Source: UTCHB3 sp002050155
Lineage (GTDB): Bacteria; Bacteroidota; Ignavibacteria; Ignavibacteriales; Ignavibacteriaceae
Length of the DNA: 64,000 nucleotides
Reading direction: 5' to 3'
Assembly: GCA_030584105.1 (NCBI GenBank)
Contig: CP129491.1
Coordinates: 1,984,001-2,048,000 of the forward strand
Below are positions 18,745-26,581 of the stretch, one piece after another. The notes under the pieces were generated by a model. That model was not told where the DNA came from, made no database searches, and saw only the letters and a list, made by a program, of their open reading frames with translations. A program made the translations under genes and the position numbers. Numbering within the stretch: the stretch's first letter is position 1; every line of letters begins with the position of its first letter.

Positions 18745-19089
18745 ATGCCCGGAAACTTTCTGAACAAAATTGCTACAAAAGTTATCAGCTTCGCTGTTCG
18801 GAAATATATCGAACCTTACGGCGAACTTGAGAATCTACTAATTGATAACGAAACAAAAGAAATTTTGGCTTCGCTTCAACTAAAAGGTGAACTTCAATCT
18901 ATCGAAATTAAAATGTTACAATACGGTTTCATTAGAGATAACGAAAAAAACTACCTCATTTTTTCCGATCTCTACACCTCACGCGAATGGTTAAATGTTA
19001 TCCTACTGAACTATTTCGAAGAAAAACCTGACGCCAAAAAGATTGAAATTCCACCTGCAGTTGCAACTTTGCTGAAATTCTTGCTGTAG
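18745..19089 (+). CDS. Unrecognised small cytoplasmic protein
   Basis: 114 residues, without signal peptide or TM helix, mostly helical by composition (KIATKVISFAVRKYIEPYG; LLIDNETKEILASLQLKGE). The family is not recognised. The ATG at 18745 has no clear Shine-Dalgarno sequence, like other genes here. The 222-bp upstream region holds two copies of TTCTGAGAACCG(G/A)ACGAT near 18596 and 18663. Reading on the plus strand amid minus-strand neighbours, it is a stand-alone gene. Confidence 0.6.
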   Translation: MPGNFLNKIATKVISFAVRKYIEPYGELENLLIDNETKEILASLQLKGELQSIEIKMLQYGFIRDNEKNYLIFSDLYTSREWLNVILLNYFEEKPDAKKIEIPPAVATLLKFLL

Positions 19090-19231
19090 GCGCAACGGGC
19101 TTTTTTGGCTATGCACAATTGGGCTTTTTGCCGTAAACACAGCAGTTTTTTTGCATTAACACAACGAGCTTTTCTGCGGTCCGTCATCCTTTCTTTGTTG
19201 TACTACAATTTGAAGCGAGCTTATTGTTACT

Positions 19232-19316
19232 CGGCGTTTCTTTGAAACTAACTTACATCTTTTCCAAATTTTCCGGCGTTTCCTTTGAAACTGACTTACA
19301 TCTTATCCAAATTTTC
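19232..19316. repeat. Adjacent tandem duplication of the 19296-20321 gene 3' end
   Basis: A 42-bp unit (19232-19273) and a 43-bp unit (19274-19316) lie head to tail and share most bases, for example CTTACATCTT with CCAAATTTTC. The second unit contains the last seven codons and stop of the minus-strand gene; the first is a downstream copy that still carries the stop triplet. Confidence 0.88.
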
Positions 19317-20321
19317 CAGCATCTCTTTCACACGGTCGTCAAAATCGGTTACATTTTTAGGTGAAAATTCCCGGTCATCTTTATAGAACATGTGATTGTC
19401 ATTCGGTCCATATTTTACCACCAACGAAACCTTATAAGTTTTGCCGTTAAACTTGAAAAAATAAACCATCGTGCGACCGGTGTTATCTTTATCCCATTTT
19501 GCCGTCACTTTTGTAACACCGCCGACAAACTTAGCGAATTTACCTTCTGCAGGAAGTGTTTCGATATCAACATTTCCCCAGCCGGTTTCTTTTCTCATCT
19601 CAGCCATCGTTGATAAAGCTAACATACCGGGGTCGCCCTCAACCTTCTCGAAAACCACAAACGGGTAATCTGTCCCCAATTTATCGCACCTGCCGAGATA
19701 ATATTTCTTTGATTTTTTATCGTATGAGCTGACTACATGCCCCCGGACTTTCAGTTTAAGGCCAATTTCTTTCAGTTCCAAAGTGCGCAAAATGCTTTTG
19801 TAACCGGGGTCATCAAACATCTGCTTGATAAAATCGTTATCCCAGTCTTTTAGAAAAAGGAGGTCAAGAATAATCAACTGCTCTCCGTTATAAAATGCCT
19901 GCACTTCCCTTGAAACAGGGGTGTTTTTGTCCTGATTCCATCCGCTTGCGCGGAAATAAAACCAACCAAAAGGCATCGTGAGTTGCGTCATCAGATTTAT
20001 GTGGTAGTAGTCTGTGTTGGTACCTTCTGCTTTCATGTAGCCCACCAAAGAGTTATATACAGTATCTGAATACTGACAGCCGATTTTTGTGAAAACTTTC
20101 AGATATCCTTTTGTTTTCGACTTTTTTAACTCCTTCGAATACGAATATATAATCACTTCGTTTGGTTTACCTTTGTTTTCAATCGTTTTTTTCGCCTCTT
20201 TGAAAAACGGGAGGTCAATCCCATACTCAGGAAATTCATATCTAATAATGTTATACTGCGGGTAAACCGACACTATAGAAAAAAGAAGTGCCGCTACAAA
20301 GAAAATTTTCCTCATTTTCAT
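19296..20321 (-). CDS. Unrecognised exported protein
   Basis: 341 residues with a signal peptide (about 1-21, IFFVAALLFSIVSVYPQ). The mature protein starts YNIIRYEFPEYGIDLPFF and contains alternating strands and helices with WFYFRASGW and FNGKTYKVSLVVKYGPN. It looks like a repeated lipoprotein-like stress domain, but I do not recognise the family and no catalytic motif stands out. It is monocistronic on the minus strand, with a 406-bp region upstream. Confidence 0.75.
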   Translation of the reverse strand: MKMRKIFFVAALLFSIVSVYPQYNIIRYEFPEYGIDLPFFKEAKKTIENKGKPNEVIIYSYSKELKKSKTKGYLKVFTKIGCQYSDTVYNSLVGYMKAEGTNTDYYHINLMTQLTMPFGWFYFRASGWNQDKNTPVSREVQAFYNGEQLIILDLLFLKDWDNDFIKQMFDDPGYKSILRTLELKEIGLKLKVRGHVVSSYDKKSKKYYLGRCDKLGTDYPFVVFEKVEGDPGMLALSTMAEMRKETGWGNVDIETLPAEGKFAKFVGGVTKVTAKWDKDNTGRTMVYFFKFNGKTYKVSLVVKYGPNDNHMFYKDDREFSPKNVTDFDDRVKEMLENLDKM

Positions 20322-20727
20322 GCCTTTTGTTGTGGTTATTTCGATTTAGCTTTTAAAAATTTTTTGAAATTTTTAATAAAAAGCACAATATATGGATTTT
20401 ACAACTAAAGTTAGTTAACAGTTCCAAAGTGCTTTAACCTTTTTTCGTAGGATAAGCAAGTAAATTATGTTCGTATGTTACTATGACACTTCAAACACCT
20501 ATGAAGTACGCACCGCAAAAAGATAGACTGTTTATAATCTAATGATACCCTAAAAATGTTATAAACTGAACATTTTAATTTAAAGTCAGACAAAAATCAA
20601 TTTTGCAAAGAAACCATAAAGTCTTAAATTTGGAGTCTCTGTTTCAAATATTTTGTAATATTTTTGCAGTATTTGAAACCAAAATTTCCATATTGATGAT
20701 GCGATTCAGCAATCAATATATTTTTAT
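20322..20727. other. AT-rich intergenic region upstream of the tRNA-Ser array
   Basis: No ORF of substance. A TATTTTTG box (20659-20666) matches the Bacteroidota -7 element on the plus strand and lies 62 bp before the first tRNA-like copy, but I find no TTTG at proper spacing, so it is only a weak promoter candidate for the array. Otherwise I see nothing in it. Confidence 0.45.
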
Positions 20728-20843
20728 GGAGAGCTGGTCCCGATTTATCGGGATTGAATGCGGCGGTCTTGAAAACCGTTATATCCTCACGGGTATCCGG
20801 GGTTCCCCGCAACAGATAAAAACATCATATACTTTTTTTAATT
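20728..20843 (+). pseudogene. Broken tRNA-Ser copy 1
   Basis: It begins with the same GGAGAGCTGG as the intact tRNA, then has TCCCGATTTATCGGGA (16 nt, self-complementary) where the intact gene has CAGAGTGG, that is, the D arm. The anticodon arm CGGTCTTGAAAACCG is intact. About 13 nt of the T arm and 3' acceptor strand are deleted (GGGGTTCCCCGCAAC). It cannot fold as a normal tRNA. Copy period is 116 bp. Confidence 0.85.
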
Positions 20844-20959
20844 GGAGAGCTGGTCCCGATTTATCGGGATTGAATGCGGCGGTCTTGAAAACCGTTATAT
20901 CCTCACGGGTATCCGGGGTTCCCCGCAACAGATAAAAACATCATATACTTTTTTTAATT
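20844..20959 (+). pseudogene. Broken tRNA-Ser copy 2
   Basis: By eye identical to copy 1, with the same D-arm replacement, the same T-arm deletion and the same spacer ending TACTTTTTTTAATT. It is placed exactly one 116-bp period later and directly abuts the intact tRNA. Confidence 0.85.
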
Positions 20960-21046
20960 GGAGAGCTGGCAGAGTGGTTGAATGCGGCGGTCTTGAAAAC
21001 CGTTATATCCTCACGGGTATCCGGGGTTCGAATCCCTGGCTCTCCG
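20960..21046 (+). tRNA. tRNA-Ser (anticodon TGA)
   Basis: 87 nt with a complete cloverleaf: acceptor GGAGAGC pairs with GCTCTCC (21039-21045) and discriminator G is at 21046. The D arm is TGGCAGAGTGGTTGAATGC. The anticodon loop is CTTGAAA with TGA at 20994-20996, reading UCA. There is a long class II variable arm and the T arm GGGGTTCGAATCCC. CCA is not encoded (GCAAC follows). It is the only intact member of the array. Confidence 0.95.
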
Positions 21047-21053
21047 CAACTAC

Positions 21054-21088
21054 AAAAAAAGACCTGAGGTAACTTAGGTCTTTTTTTT
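21054..21088 (+). terminator. Terminator of the tRNA-Ser gene
   Basis: GACCTGAG-GTAA-CTTAGGTC (8-bp stem with one wobble), flanked by an A-run and followed by eight T, 15 bp after the tRNA. A decayed copy (GACCCGAGGTATCTTTGCCTTC) follows the next tRNA-like copy at about 21337. Confidence 0.88.
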
Positions 21089-21143
21089 ATTAGCATACTT
21101 TTTCTACTTCTTTACAACAAAATCTAATCTTAAGTTTATTATG

Positions 21144-21324
21144 GAGAGCTGGTCCCGATTTATCGGGGGATCATTGAAATTTTATGGAGAGCTGGTCCCG
21201 ACGAGTCGGGCCTGTTCCGACTCGCCCCGACTTTCTCGGGCTGAATCGGAAATTGAATGCGGCGGTCTTGAAAACCGTTATATCCTCACGGGTATCCGGG
21301 GTTCGAATCCCTGGCTCTCCGCCA
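21144..21324 (+). pseudogene. Broken tRNA-Ser copy 3 with palindromic insert in the D arm
   Basis: GGAGAGCTGGTCCCGA occurs at 21144 and again at 21186. The second is followed by nested palindromes (CCCGACGAGTCGGG, then CCCGACTTTCTCGGG) before the tRNA resumes at TTGAATGCGGC. Anticodon arm, variable arm, T arm and acceptor are intact, and CCA follows the discriminator. The D arm is replaced by about 60 nt, so normal folding and 5' processing are unlikely. Confidence 0.8.
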
Positions 21325-21436
21325 CCACTAAAAAAAGACCCGAGGTATCTTTGCCTTCTTTTATTTTATAATCATTTTTTGGGAGTGCAAGAAATTTTGT
21401 GTAATTGGTTTAAAGTCCTGGATGGGAGGGGATTCC

Positions 21437-21462
21437 ATCCCCACCCCCGCGGGGGTGGGGAT
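21437..21462 (+). promoter_or_regulatory. Perfect 26-bp GC-rich palindrome in the IS256 leader, copy 1
   Basis: ATCCCCACCCCCG joined directly to its reverse complement, 71 bp before the transposase ATG in an otherwise AT-rich element. The second IS copy has the same palindrome at 28762-28787. It could block read-through transcription or translation from outside, as leader hairpins do in several IS; this is inference. Confidence 0.7.
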
Positions 21463-21532
21463 GGGGGCGAAAAAATGCCCTGTTTCCTCTCCCTGTTTTT
21501 GAACATTTTATCAATTAATTTTGGAGACTTTT

Positions 21533-22759
21533 ATGAAACTTACACAAGAAGTTATTGAGCAATTTCAAAAAGATTTTGCTAATGCCAAAACCTATAACGA
21601 CCTGATGGGTTAGGATGGCGTGATTAAGAACCTGTTGAAACATGCTCTCGAGACAATGTTAGAAGCTGAACTCTCTGAGCACCTTGGTTATGCAAAGCAC
21701 TCACCCGAAGGGGATAATTCAGGTAACTCCCGTAACGGTAAATCCGTAAAAACCATAAAGAACGAACAGGGTAAAATTGAGATTCAAGTCCCGCGTGACC
21801 GTAATGGTTCGTTTGATCCGATAGTGGTTAAAAAGTATCAAAAGACGATAGGGCCGATTGAAGAGAAGATAATCGCCATGTATGCCAAAGGTATGACAGT
21901 CAGGGATATACAGACCTACATACAGGAGATATACGGACTTGAGATATCAGCGGCATTAATCTCGAGCATAACTGACAGGATAGTAGAAGTTGCTAAGGAA
22001 TGGCAAACAAGACCGCTTTCAGAAGCATGGATATTTGTCTATTTTGACGCAATTCACTTCAAGGTAAGGGAAGAGGGCAGAGTAGTCACAAAAGCCGCTT
22101 ATACGGCTCTTGGAGTCGATTTTGAGGGCAAAAGAGAGATACTTGGTATCCGGGTTGGACAGCATGAATCAGCCACATATTGGCTTTCAGTTTTCACTGA
22201 ACTAAAAGCAAGGGGAGTTGAGGATATTTTCATCGCTTCGGTTGACGGACTCAAAGGGATGGAAGAAGCAATCCGCGCAATATATCCTGAATGCAGAGTA
22301 CAGAGGTGTGTAATCCATCAGATACGAAACTCAATGAAATTCATACCGGATAAACACAGGCGGGAGTTCACTGCTGACCTGAAGAATATCTACAGAGCAG
22401 TAAACGAAGAGAGTGCGCTGAGGGCACTGAGTGAACTTGAGAATAAGTGGGAAGCGAAGTATCCTCTTGCAACAAAATCCTGGCGAGCAAATTGGGAGGG
22501 TCTCTCGATAATGTTTGAGTTTCCTGCAGAAATCAGGAGGGTTATCTACACAACAAACTCAGTTGAAGCACTGCACAGACAGTTTAGAAAAGTGACAAAA
22601 TCAAAGAGTATCTTCCCCCATGATGATGCTTTGTTGAAGATGCTTTATCTTGCCTATAGAGATTTTCACAGTAAGTGGAACCGACTCCGGGATTGGAGGG
22701 TAATGGTAACTCAATTAACAATAATTTATGGAGAGAGATTTGAAAAATATCTGCGTTAA
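21533..22759 (+). pseudogene. IS256-family transposase interrupted by TAG
   Basis: It starts at ATG 21533 (TTGGAGAC upstream) and reads MKLTQEVIEQFQKDF as in copy 2. Codon 27 is TAG (21611-21613) where copy 2 has AAG (Lys). The rest stays open to 22759 (about 380 residues), with the DDE residues in YFDAIHFK, ASVDGLKG and TTNSVEALHRQF. A GTG at 21620 might allow reinitiation without the first residues. The element is probably inactive by itself but could be mobilised by copy 2. Confidence 0.9.
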
Positions 22760-23106
22760 TCGGAGAAGACCGATGAACTCCTATTTTTCAATTACACAAA
22801 ACTCTGAACAGTCTCCGATGATCTCCCATTTTTCAATTACACAAAACTCTGAACAGTCTCCATTTTTTTGTTTTTTTGAACATAACTTACCTTTCTTTCA
22901 TACCCTCGAAAGAATATAAAAAGTAAAAAATGTTCCCTTTTATAATTTTTCTATATATTTCTAAATTTCGTCAGTTTTTAAATTTTTATAAAAATCTTGT
23001 AATTTCTTTATATTTCTGTTCGTAATAAAACTTTTTCAAGAATTTACTAGTTCTCTGTTTGTCCAATAGCAATTTAGAGCATTTTATTTAATAAAGTTAA
23101 ATTAAG

Positions 23107-24453
23107 ATGAAACTTACAATCAAAAATCTCGGCAAAATCTCTGAGAGCAGTTTTGAATTAAACGATCTAACAGTTTTGGTCGGTGATAATAATTCTGGTA
23201 AAACCTACATTACTTACACCACCTATGGGGTGATAAAATACTTATCTCATTATCTGAAATTTGGAAATTTAAAAAAAATCGTTGATGAATTGAAGGTTAA
23301 GGGTCAGGTTAAATTAGAGCACTTCGATTTAAAAAATCTAATGGATAAGAGTACAGTTAGAATTCCTCCAAACAACATTAAAAAGTTATTTCGGAATATT
23401 TTTAACGATAAAGAAAGTATTTTTGAAAATGCGACTTTTGAATTAGAATACTTATTTCCTGAAACTTTAAAAGATTCTCGTTTTGAATTTAGATTGGGTA
23501 AAAACACAACTTTAGAAGGTGAAATCAAAAACAATATACTTAATTTGACATTGACTCTTACAAGTAAAGTTGACCTTGAAAATACAACTCTTACCTTTCT
23601 ACTATCAGATTTATTAAAAAGTATTTTTATCCCGCAGATTCTACCAAACCCATTTATTGTAACTGCTGAACGGTTAGGAATTTCACTTTTTTACAAGGAA
23701 TTGGATGAAAGACGCAATTTTATGATTGAAGGATTGCAGAAGTTGCAACATAATGAAGATGATTTACATCCTTTAGATTTAATAACAGGTATGAGTGCTT
23801 ATTATGCAACTCCAATTAGAGATCATATTGCTTTTACTAGAAATATTGATAATTTTCAGAAAAACAGAACCAAAATTGATCTCACTAAAACTTTTGAGAT
23901 TCTAAAACAAATACTTGGAGCTGAATTCAAAAAGGAGACAAAGAAAGACATCCGTTTTTATACTAAAAAGAAAAAAATAAACAAATTTGATATACCTTTA
24001 TATCTTGCTTCTTCATCCGCACGATGTTTAGTCGATATTTACTTTTTTTTACGGTGCATTGCTAAACCAGGGGACCTTTTAATAGTTGACGAACCTGAAA
24101 GCCACTTAACACTCAGAAATCAAAGATTTATGGCAAAACTATTTGCCTCTTTGGTAAATAGTGGGATTAAAGTATTCATTACAACACACAGTGATTTTTT
24201 GGTCAAGGAACTTAATAACTTAATCATGCTGAATAATGAGTTTGAGGGAAAAGAGAATTTCTTAAAAGAATTCAAGAACATTTATGATAAAAACGATTTT
24301 CTTTCTCCAAACAAAATTTCAATCTATCAGGCAAAAAATGGTAAATTGGAAAAAATGGAAGTTACGGAAAAAGGTGTTGCAGTCCCTTATTTTGATGAAG
24401 AAATCAATTCAATTTTTGAGGCTTCCTCTGAACTTGATTTTCTACTTAGTTGA
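23107..24453 (+). CDS. AAA (ABC-type) ATPase, candidate defence protein
   Basis: 448 residues of the AAA_15/AAA_21 type found in antiphage ATPases. Walker A VGDNNSGKTY is at residues 25-34. An ABC-like signature LASSSARCLVD lies near 298-308, Walker B LLIVDEPESHL at about 324-334 (D328, E329) and an H-loop FITTHSDFLV near 357-366. The middle part (60-290) is helical and unlike other families I know. The gene is AT-rich, more so than the core genes. A partner gene starts 3 bp after its stop, so the two are probably translated together. By itself the family does not tell the trigger. The 244 bp upstream are very AT-rich with no clear promoter. Confidence 0.85.
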   Translation: MKLTIKNLGKISESSFELNDLTVLVGDNNSGKTYITYTTYGVIKYLSHYLKFGNLKKIVDELKVKGQVKLEHFDLKNLMDKSTVRIPPNNIKKLFRNIFNDKESIFENATFELEYLFPETLKDSRFEFRLGKNTTLEGEIKNNILNLTLTLTSKVDLENTTLTFLLSDLLKSIFIPQILPNPFIVTAERLGISLFYKELDERRNFMIEGLQKLQHNEDDLHPLDLITGMSAYYATPIRDHIAFTRNIDNFQKNRTKIDLTKTFEILKQILGAEFKKETKKDIRFYTKKKKINKFDIPLYLASSSARCLVDIYFFLRCIAKPGDLLIVDEPESHLTLRNQRFMAKLFASLVNSGIKVFITTHSDFLVKELNNLIMLNNEFEGKENFLKEFKNIYDKNDFLSPNKISIYQAKNGKLEKMEVTEKGVAVPYFDEEINSIFEASSELDFLLS

Positions 24454-24456
24454 TTT

Positions 24457-24975
24457 ATGAAAGAGCTTTTTTCATTAGAAATAATTCAAGGAATGGATAC
24501 TTCTTCTGGAAAGATTACTCTTAAGGAAGAACCAACTCAAAAAAATAAACATTCCTCTTTCAAAAATACCCCGAGAAAAAGAATCTTGGTTAGAGATGTC
24601 CCTGACGATTCGATATTAATTAAATTAGATCTCGGAGAGCCAAGTTTTAAGACAAAATCGGCTTATTTAAATCCTGGGTTAAAATTAATCCATAAGGGTT
24701 GTGATTATTGTTTAATTTGTCCATCGTTAAAAAGGATTTTTTTCATAGAACTTAAGACCAGAATTATAAGTGGATATAAAGAGCAGTTATTATTTTCTTC
24801 ATTGTTTATAGATTATTGTATAACACTTTGGAAATATTATTCTGAGACTGAAGACTACACCAATTTTGAGAAGAAATATATACTTTTTTGCGAAAAAGAC
24901 ACTCTTCAACCCACATCACCGGATAAAGTTTTAATGAGAGATATTGTACTGGTTCAGCGGAAAACAGAATTTTAA
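24457..24975 (+). CDS. PD-(D/E)XK-like partner of the ATPase, C-terminus replaced by IS3 sequence
   Basis: The current ORF has 172 residues. KGCDYCLICPSLKRIFF followed by IELKTR (about residues 89-112) fits the D-Xn-ExK core of PD-(D/E)XK nucleases, with a helix carrying EQLLFSS behind it. The last nine residues (VLVQRKTEF) are encoded by the left end of the IS3 element at 24945. Removing the IS and one ATAT target copy restores a longer frame of 189 residues ending ...LNKLID at 26427. It is cotranscribed with the ATPase. The catalytic core is kept, so it may still work. The nuclease call rests on a motif only. Confidence 0.65.
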   Translation: MKELFSLEIIQGMDTSSGKITLKEEPTQKNKHSSFKNTPRKRILVRDVPDDSILIKLDLGEPSFKTKSAYLNPGLKLIHKGCDYCLICPSLKRIFFIELKTRIISGYKEQLLFSSLFIDYCITLWKYYSETEDYTNFEKKYILFCEKDTLQPTSPDKVLMRDIVLVQRKTEF

Positions 24976-24997
24976 CAGTTGAAAATAATGTAGAAAG

Positions 24998-25900
24998 TCA
25001 GGCATAATCCTGCACCTTCATCCTTAGTAATTTAGCGTTCAAAAGTTTTTTGTTTCTCTCCTTTAATTTAGCATCTACACGGTTAAATAAAAAGTCTTCC
25101 GGAGTCAAAAAGAACAAGGAAGAGTGTAGTCGTTCGGTATTATAATAGTCAATAAACTTTCCCACCTGCTCTCTTGCATCATCAAGATCAATCATCGAAA
25201 TTCTTGCAATACACTCTCTCCTGATGGTTCGGTGATACCGTTCAATTTTGCCGTTAGCTTGCGGATAACTGACAGAGGTTCTGATGTGCTCGAGTCCGGC
25301 AAACCTTAGGAATGCTGCAAAGTCCTTAGAGACAAATTGAGAGCCGTTGTCGGAAATGATCCTAGGACGGTAACCCTCACATTTCTCAAGGGCTCTCTGA
25401 AGAGTGATCTGAACATCAATCTCCTGCATATTTGTCCTGAGTTCGTGATGGACAATATAGCGACTGTATCCGTCGATCACGGAGATCAAAAACAAGAAAG
25501 AACCTTTGAAGTTAACATATTTAATATCAGTGTGCCAATGTTGGTGAATGCCTGTTGGCTGAACAAACCCCGTTCCTTTCTTCGAACTTTTAACCGTATT
25601 CCATCGGTTAAGCAGTCCTGCAGATTTTAGAACACGGTATGTAGTAGAAGGACTTACGGCAACAACATCAGCATCGAGCATCAAATAAGTCAGTCTTCGG
25701 TACCCTTCTCCCGGGTGTTCACGGGCATAGTCAATGATGGCCTTTCTCTCCCAATTTAGGAGATAACCTCCCTTTGGTATTTTACCGTTATGCCTGTTAC
25801 CGGTACCTGATCGTTTCCTCCAATCATAAAACTTCGCGGTACTAATACCTATTAGAGTCAGTAGCGATTTAATGGTGTAGTCTGTTATGGGACTTATCAT
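24998..25900 (-). CDS. IS3-family transposase OrfB (integrase domain)
   Basis: 300 residues from the first ATG. An rve integrase core carries the catalytic triad in HWHTDIKYVNFKG, RIISDNGSQFVSKDF and YPQANGKIERYHRTIRRE, preceded by an HTH_21-like segment (EHPGEGYRRLTYLML). The frame is open upstream of the ATG and is -1 relative to orfA, so the active protein is expected as an OrfAB fusion. Nearly identical to the product at 34941-35855. Confidence 0.95.
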   Translation of the reverse strand: MISPITDYTIKSLLTLIGISTAKFYDWRKRSGTGNRHNGKIPKGGYLLNWERKAIIDYAREHPGEGYRRLTYLMLDADVVAVSPSTTYRVLKSAGLLNRWNTVKSSKKGTGFVQPTGIHQHWHTDIKYVNFKGSFLFLISVIDGYSRYIVHHELRTNMQEIDVQITLQRALEKCEGYRPRIISDNGSQFVSKDFAAFLRFAGLEHIRTSVSYPQANGKIERYHRTIRRECIARISMIDLDDAREQVGKFIDYYNTERLHSSLFFLTPEDFLFNRVDAKLKERNKKLLNAKLLRMKVQDYA

Positions 25901-25953
25901 CTGAATAAACCGAATAATTGAGTCTCGAATATCAGGTTCAACCCAAAGCCCAT

Positions 25954-26268
25954 TCAGAGATCCCCACCGATACTTTTTTTTATTTCTATGTTCTCTCTAA
26001 GGAGGAATGATATAGCTTCATCCCTTTTGCGGAGCTTCTCTTCGAGTTGCTCTACTTTGCCTGAACTCAGCCGTTCTTCAGCAGACTTGCCTGCGCTCTT
26101 AGCAAAAATCGATGTTGCATTTTCGAAGAGTTTCTTTTTCCATGCGTATATATCGTTGACATGAATACCGTACTTCTCAGCGACTTGGCTGATGGATAGT
26201 TTATTCTCAAGAAGTTCTCTGAGAATGATGACTTTTTGCTCGGGGGTGAATCTCTTTTTCGTTTGCAT
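25954..26268 (-). CDS. IS3-family transposase OrfA (HTH domain)
   Basis: 104 residues. MQTKKRFTPEQKVIILREL begins a helix-turn-helix of the transposase_8 type (SISQVAEKYGIHVNDIYAWKKKLFE), followed by a leucine-zipper-like coiled coil (VEQLEEKLRKRDEAISFLL). It ends in the run of A codons where frameshifting into orfB would occur. Confidence 0.93.
   Translation of the reverse strand: MQTKKRFTPEQKVIILRELLENKLSISQVAEKYGIHVNDIYAWKKKLFENATSIFAKSAGKSAEERLSSGKVEQLEEKLRKRDEAISFLLRENIEIKKSIGGDL
25973..25981 (-). promoter_or_regulatory. Programmed -1 frameshift site between orfA and orfB
   Basis: On the minus strand ATA AAA AAA AGT offers a run of eight A at the end of orfA. Slipping back one base continues as KYRWGSLNGLWVEPDIR with no stop until orfB. 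Copy 2 has nine A at the same site. Confidence 0.75.
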
Positions 26269-26345
26269 GAAAGGAATCTCCTTTTTTATTATTTTACATT
26301 AAATAAATTTACGAAATTCCATTTCCACTTGAAGCATTACAATAT

Positions 26346-26427
26346 TGACTCAAGATGTGGATGGAAAATGAAACTCAAATCTCCGGGATTTCCAAAACGG
26401 ATATCACTTAATAAACTGATCGATTAA
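26346..26427 (+). pseudogene. Severed 3' end of the nuclease-like gene
   Basis: Encodes DSRCGWKMKLKSPGFPKRIS and a few more residues to TAA at 26425-26427. It continues the 24457 gene in frame when the IS3 element and one ATAT copy are removed. It now has no start and no obvious expression. Confidence 0.88.
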
Positions 26428-26581
26428 TAAAATGCCAACAACTTTCTTTATGGGATCCACATTTAAATTTTTTTGCCTAATTTAAAGGTAAAGTAAATAT
26501 CACACTCCCAATTTTTCATAAAAAGTGGGGATTACAATACACTATAACTTTTGGAGGTCTAAGTTTCAATAATTTGTTAAA

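Larger units (their letters stand above)
21381..22860 (+). mobile_element. IS256-family element, copy 1 (transposase has a nonsense codon)
   Basis: The terminal inverted repeats are about 28 bp, imperfect, sharing the inner core TTTTGTGTAATTG. The flanking 8-bp direct repeat CATTTTTT (21373-21380 and 22861-22868) fits the family's target duplication. The right end is duplicated in tandem: the first ends at 22815 and the second at 22860. It inserted just downstream of the last tRNA-Ser copy and is closely related to the copy at 28706-30141. Confidence 0.88.
24945..26341 (-). mobile_element. IS3-family element, copy 1
   Basis: 1397 bp. It begins TGTACTGGTTCAGCGG and ends CTTGAAGCATTACA, giving imperfect terminal inverted repeats, and is flanked by the 4-bp direct repeat ATAT (24941-24944 and 26342-26345). 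It carries orfA and orfB on the minus strand with a frameshift signal. It sits inside the nuclease-like gene. Confidence 0.93.

Noticed and set aside
21186..21324. Functional tRNA-Ser with an intron in the D arm
   Set aside because: Known bacterial tRNA introns sit mainly in the anticodon loop; the insert is a set of palindromes without group I or II features.
20728..21324. Integrase attachment site at the tRNA
   Set aside because: No integrase gene in the island, and the copies keep the 5' half rather than only the 3' end of the tRNA.
23107..24975. PARIS (AriA/AriB) system
   Set aside because: The partner shows no DUF4435/TOPRIM motifs; its only motif is D-Xn-ExK.
26236..26427. Independent small plus-strand gene
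   Set aside because: Its 3' half is the severed end of the nuclease-like gene and its 5' half is IS3 antisense sequence.
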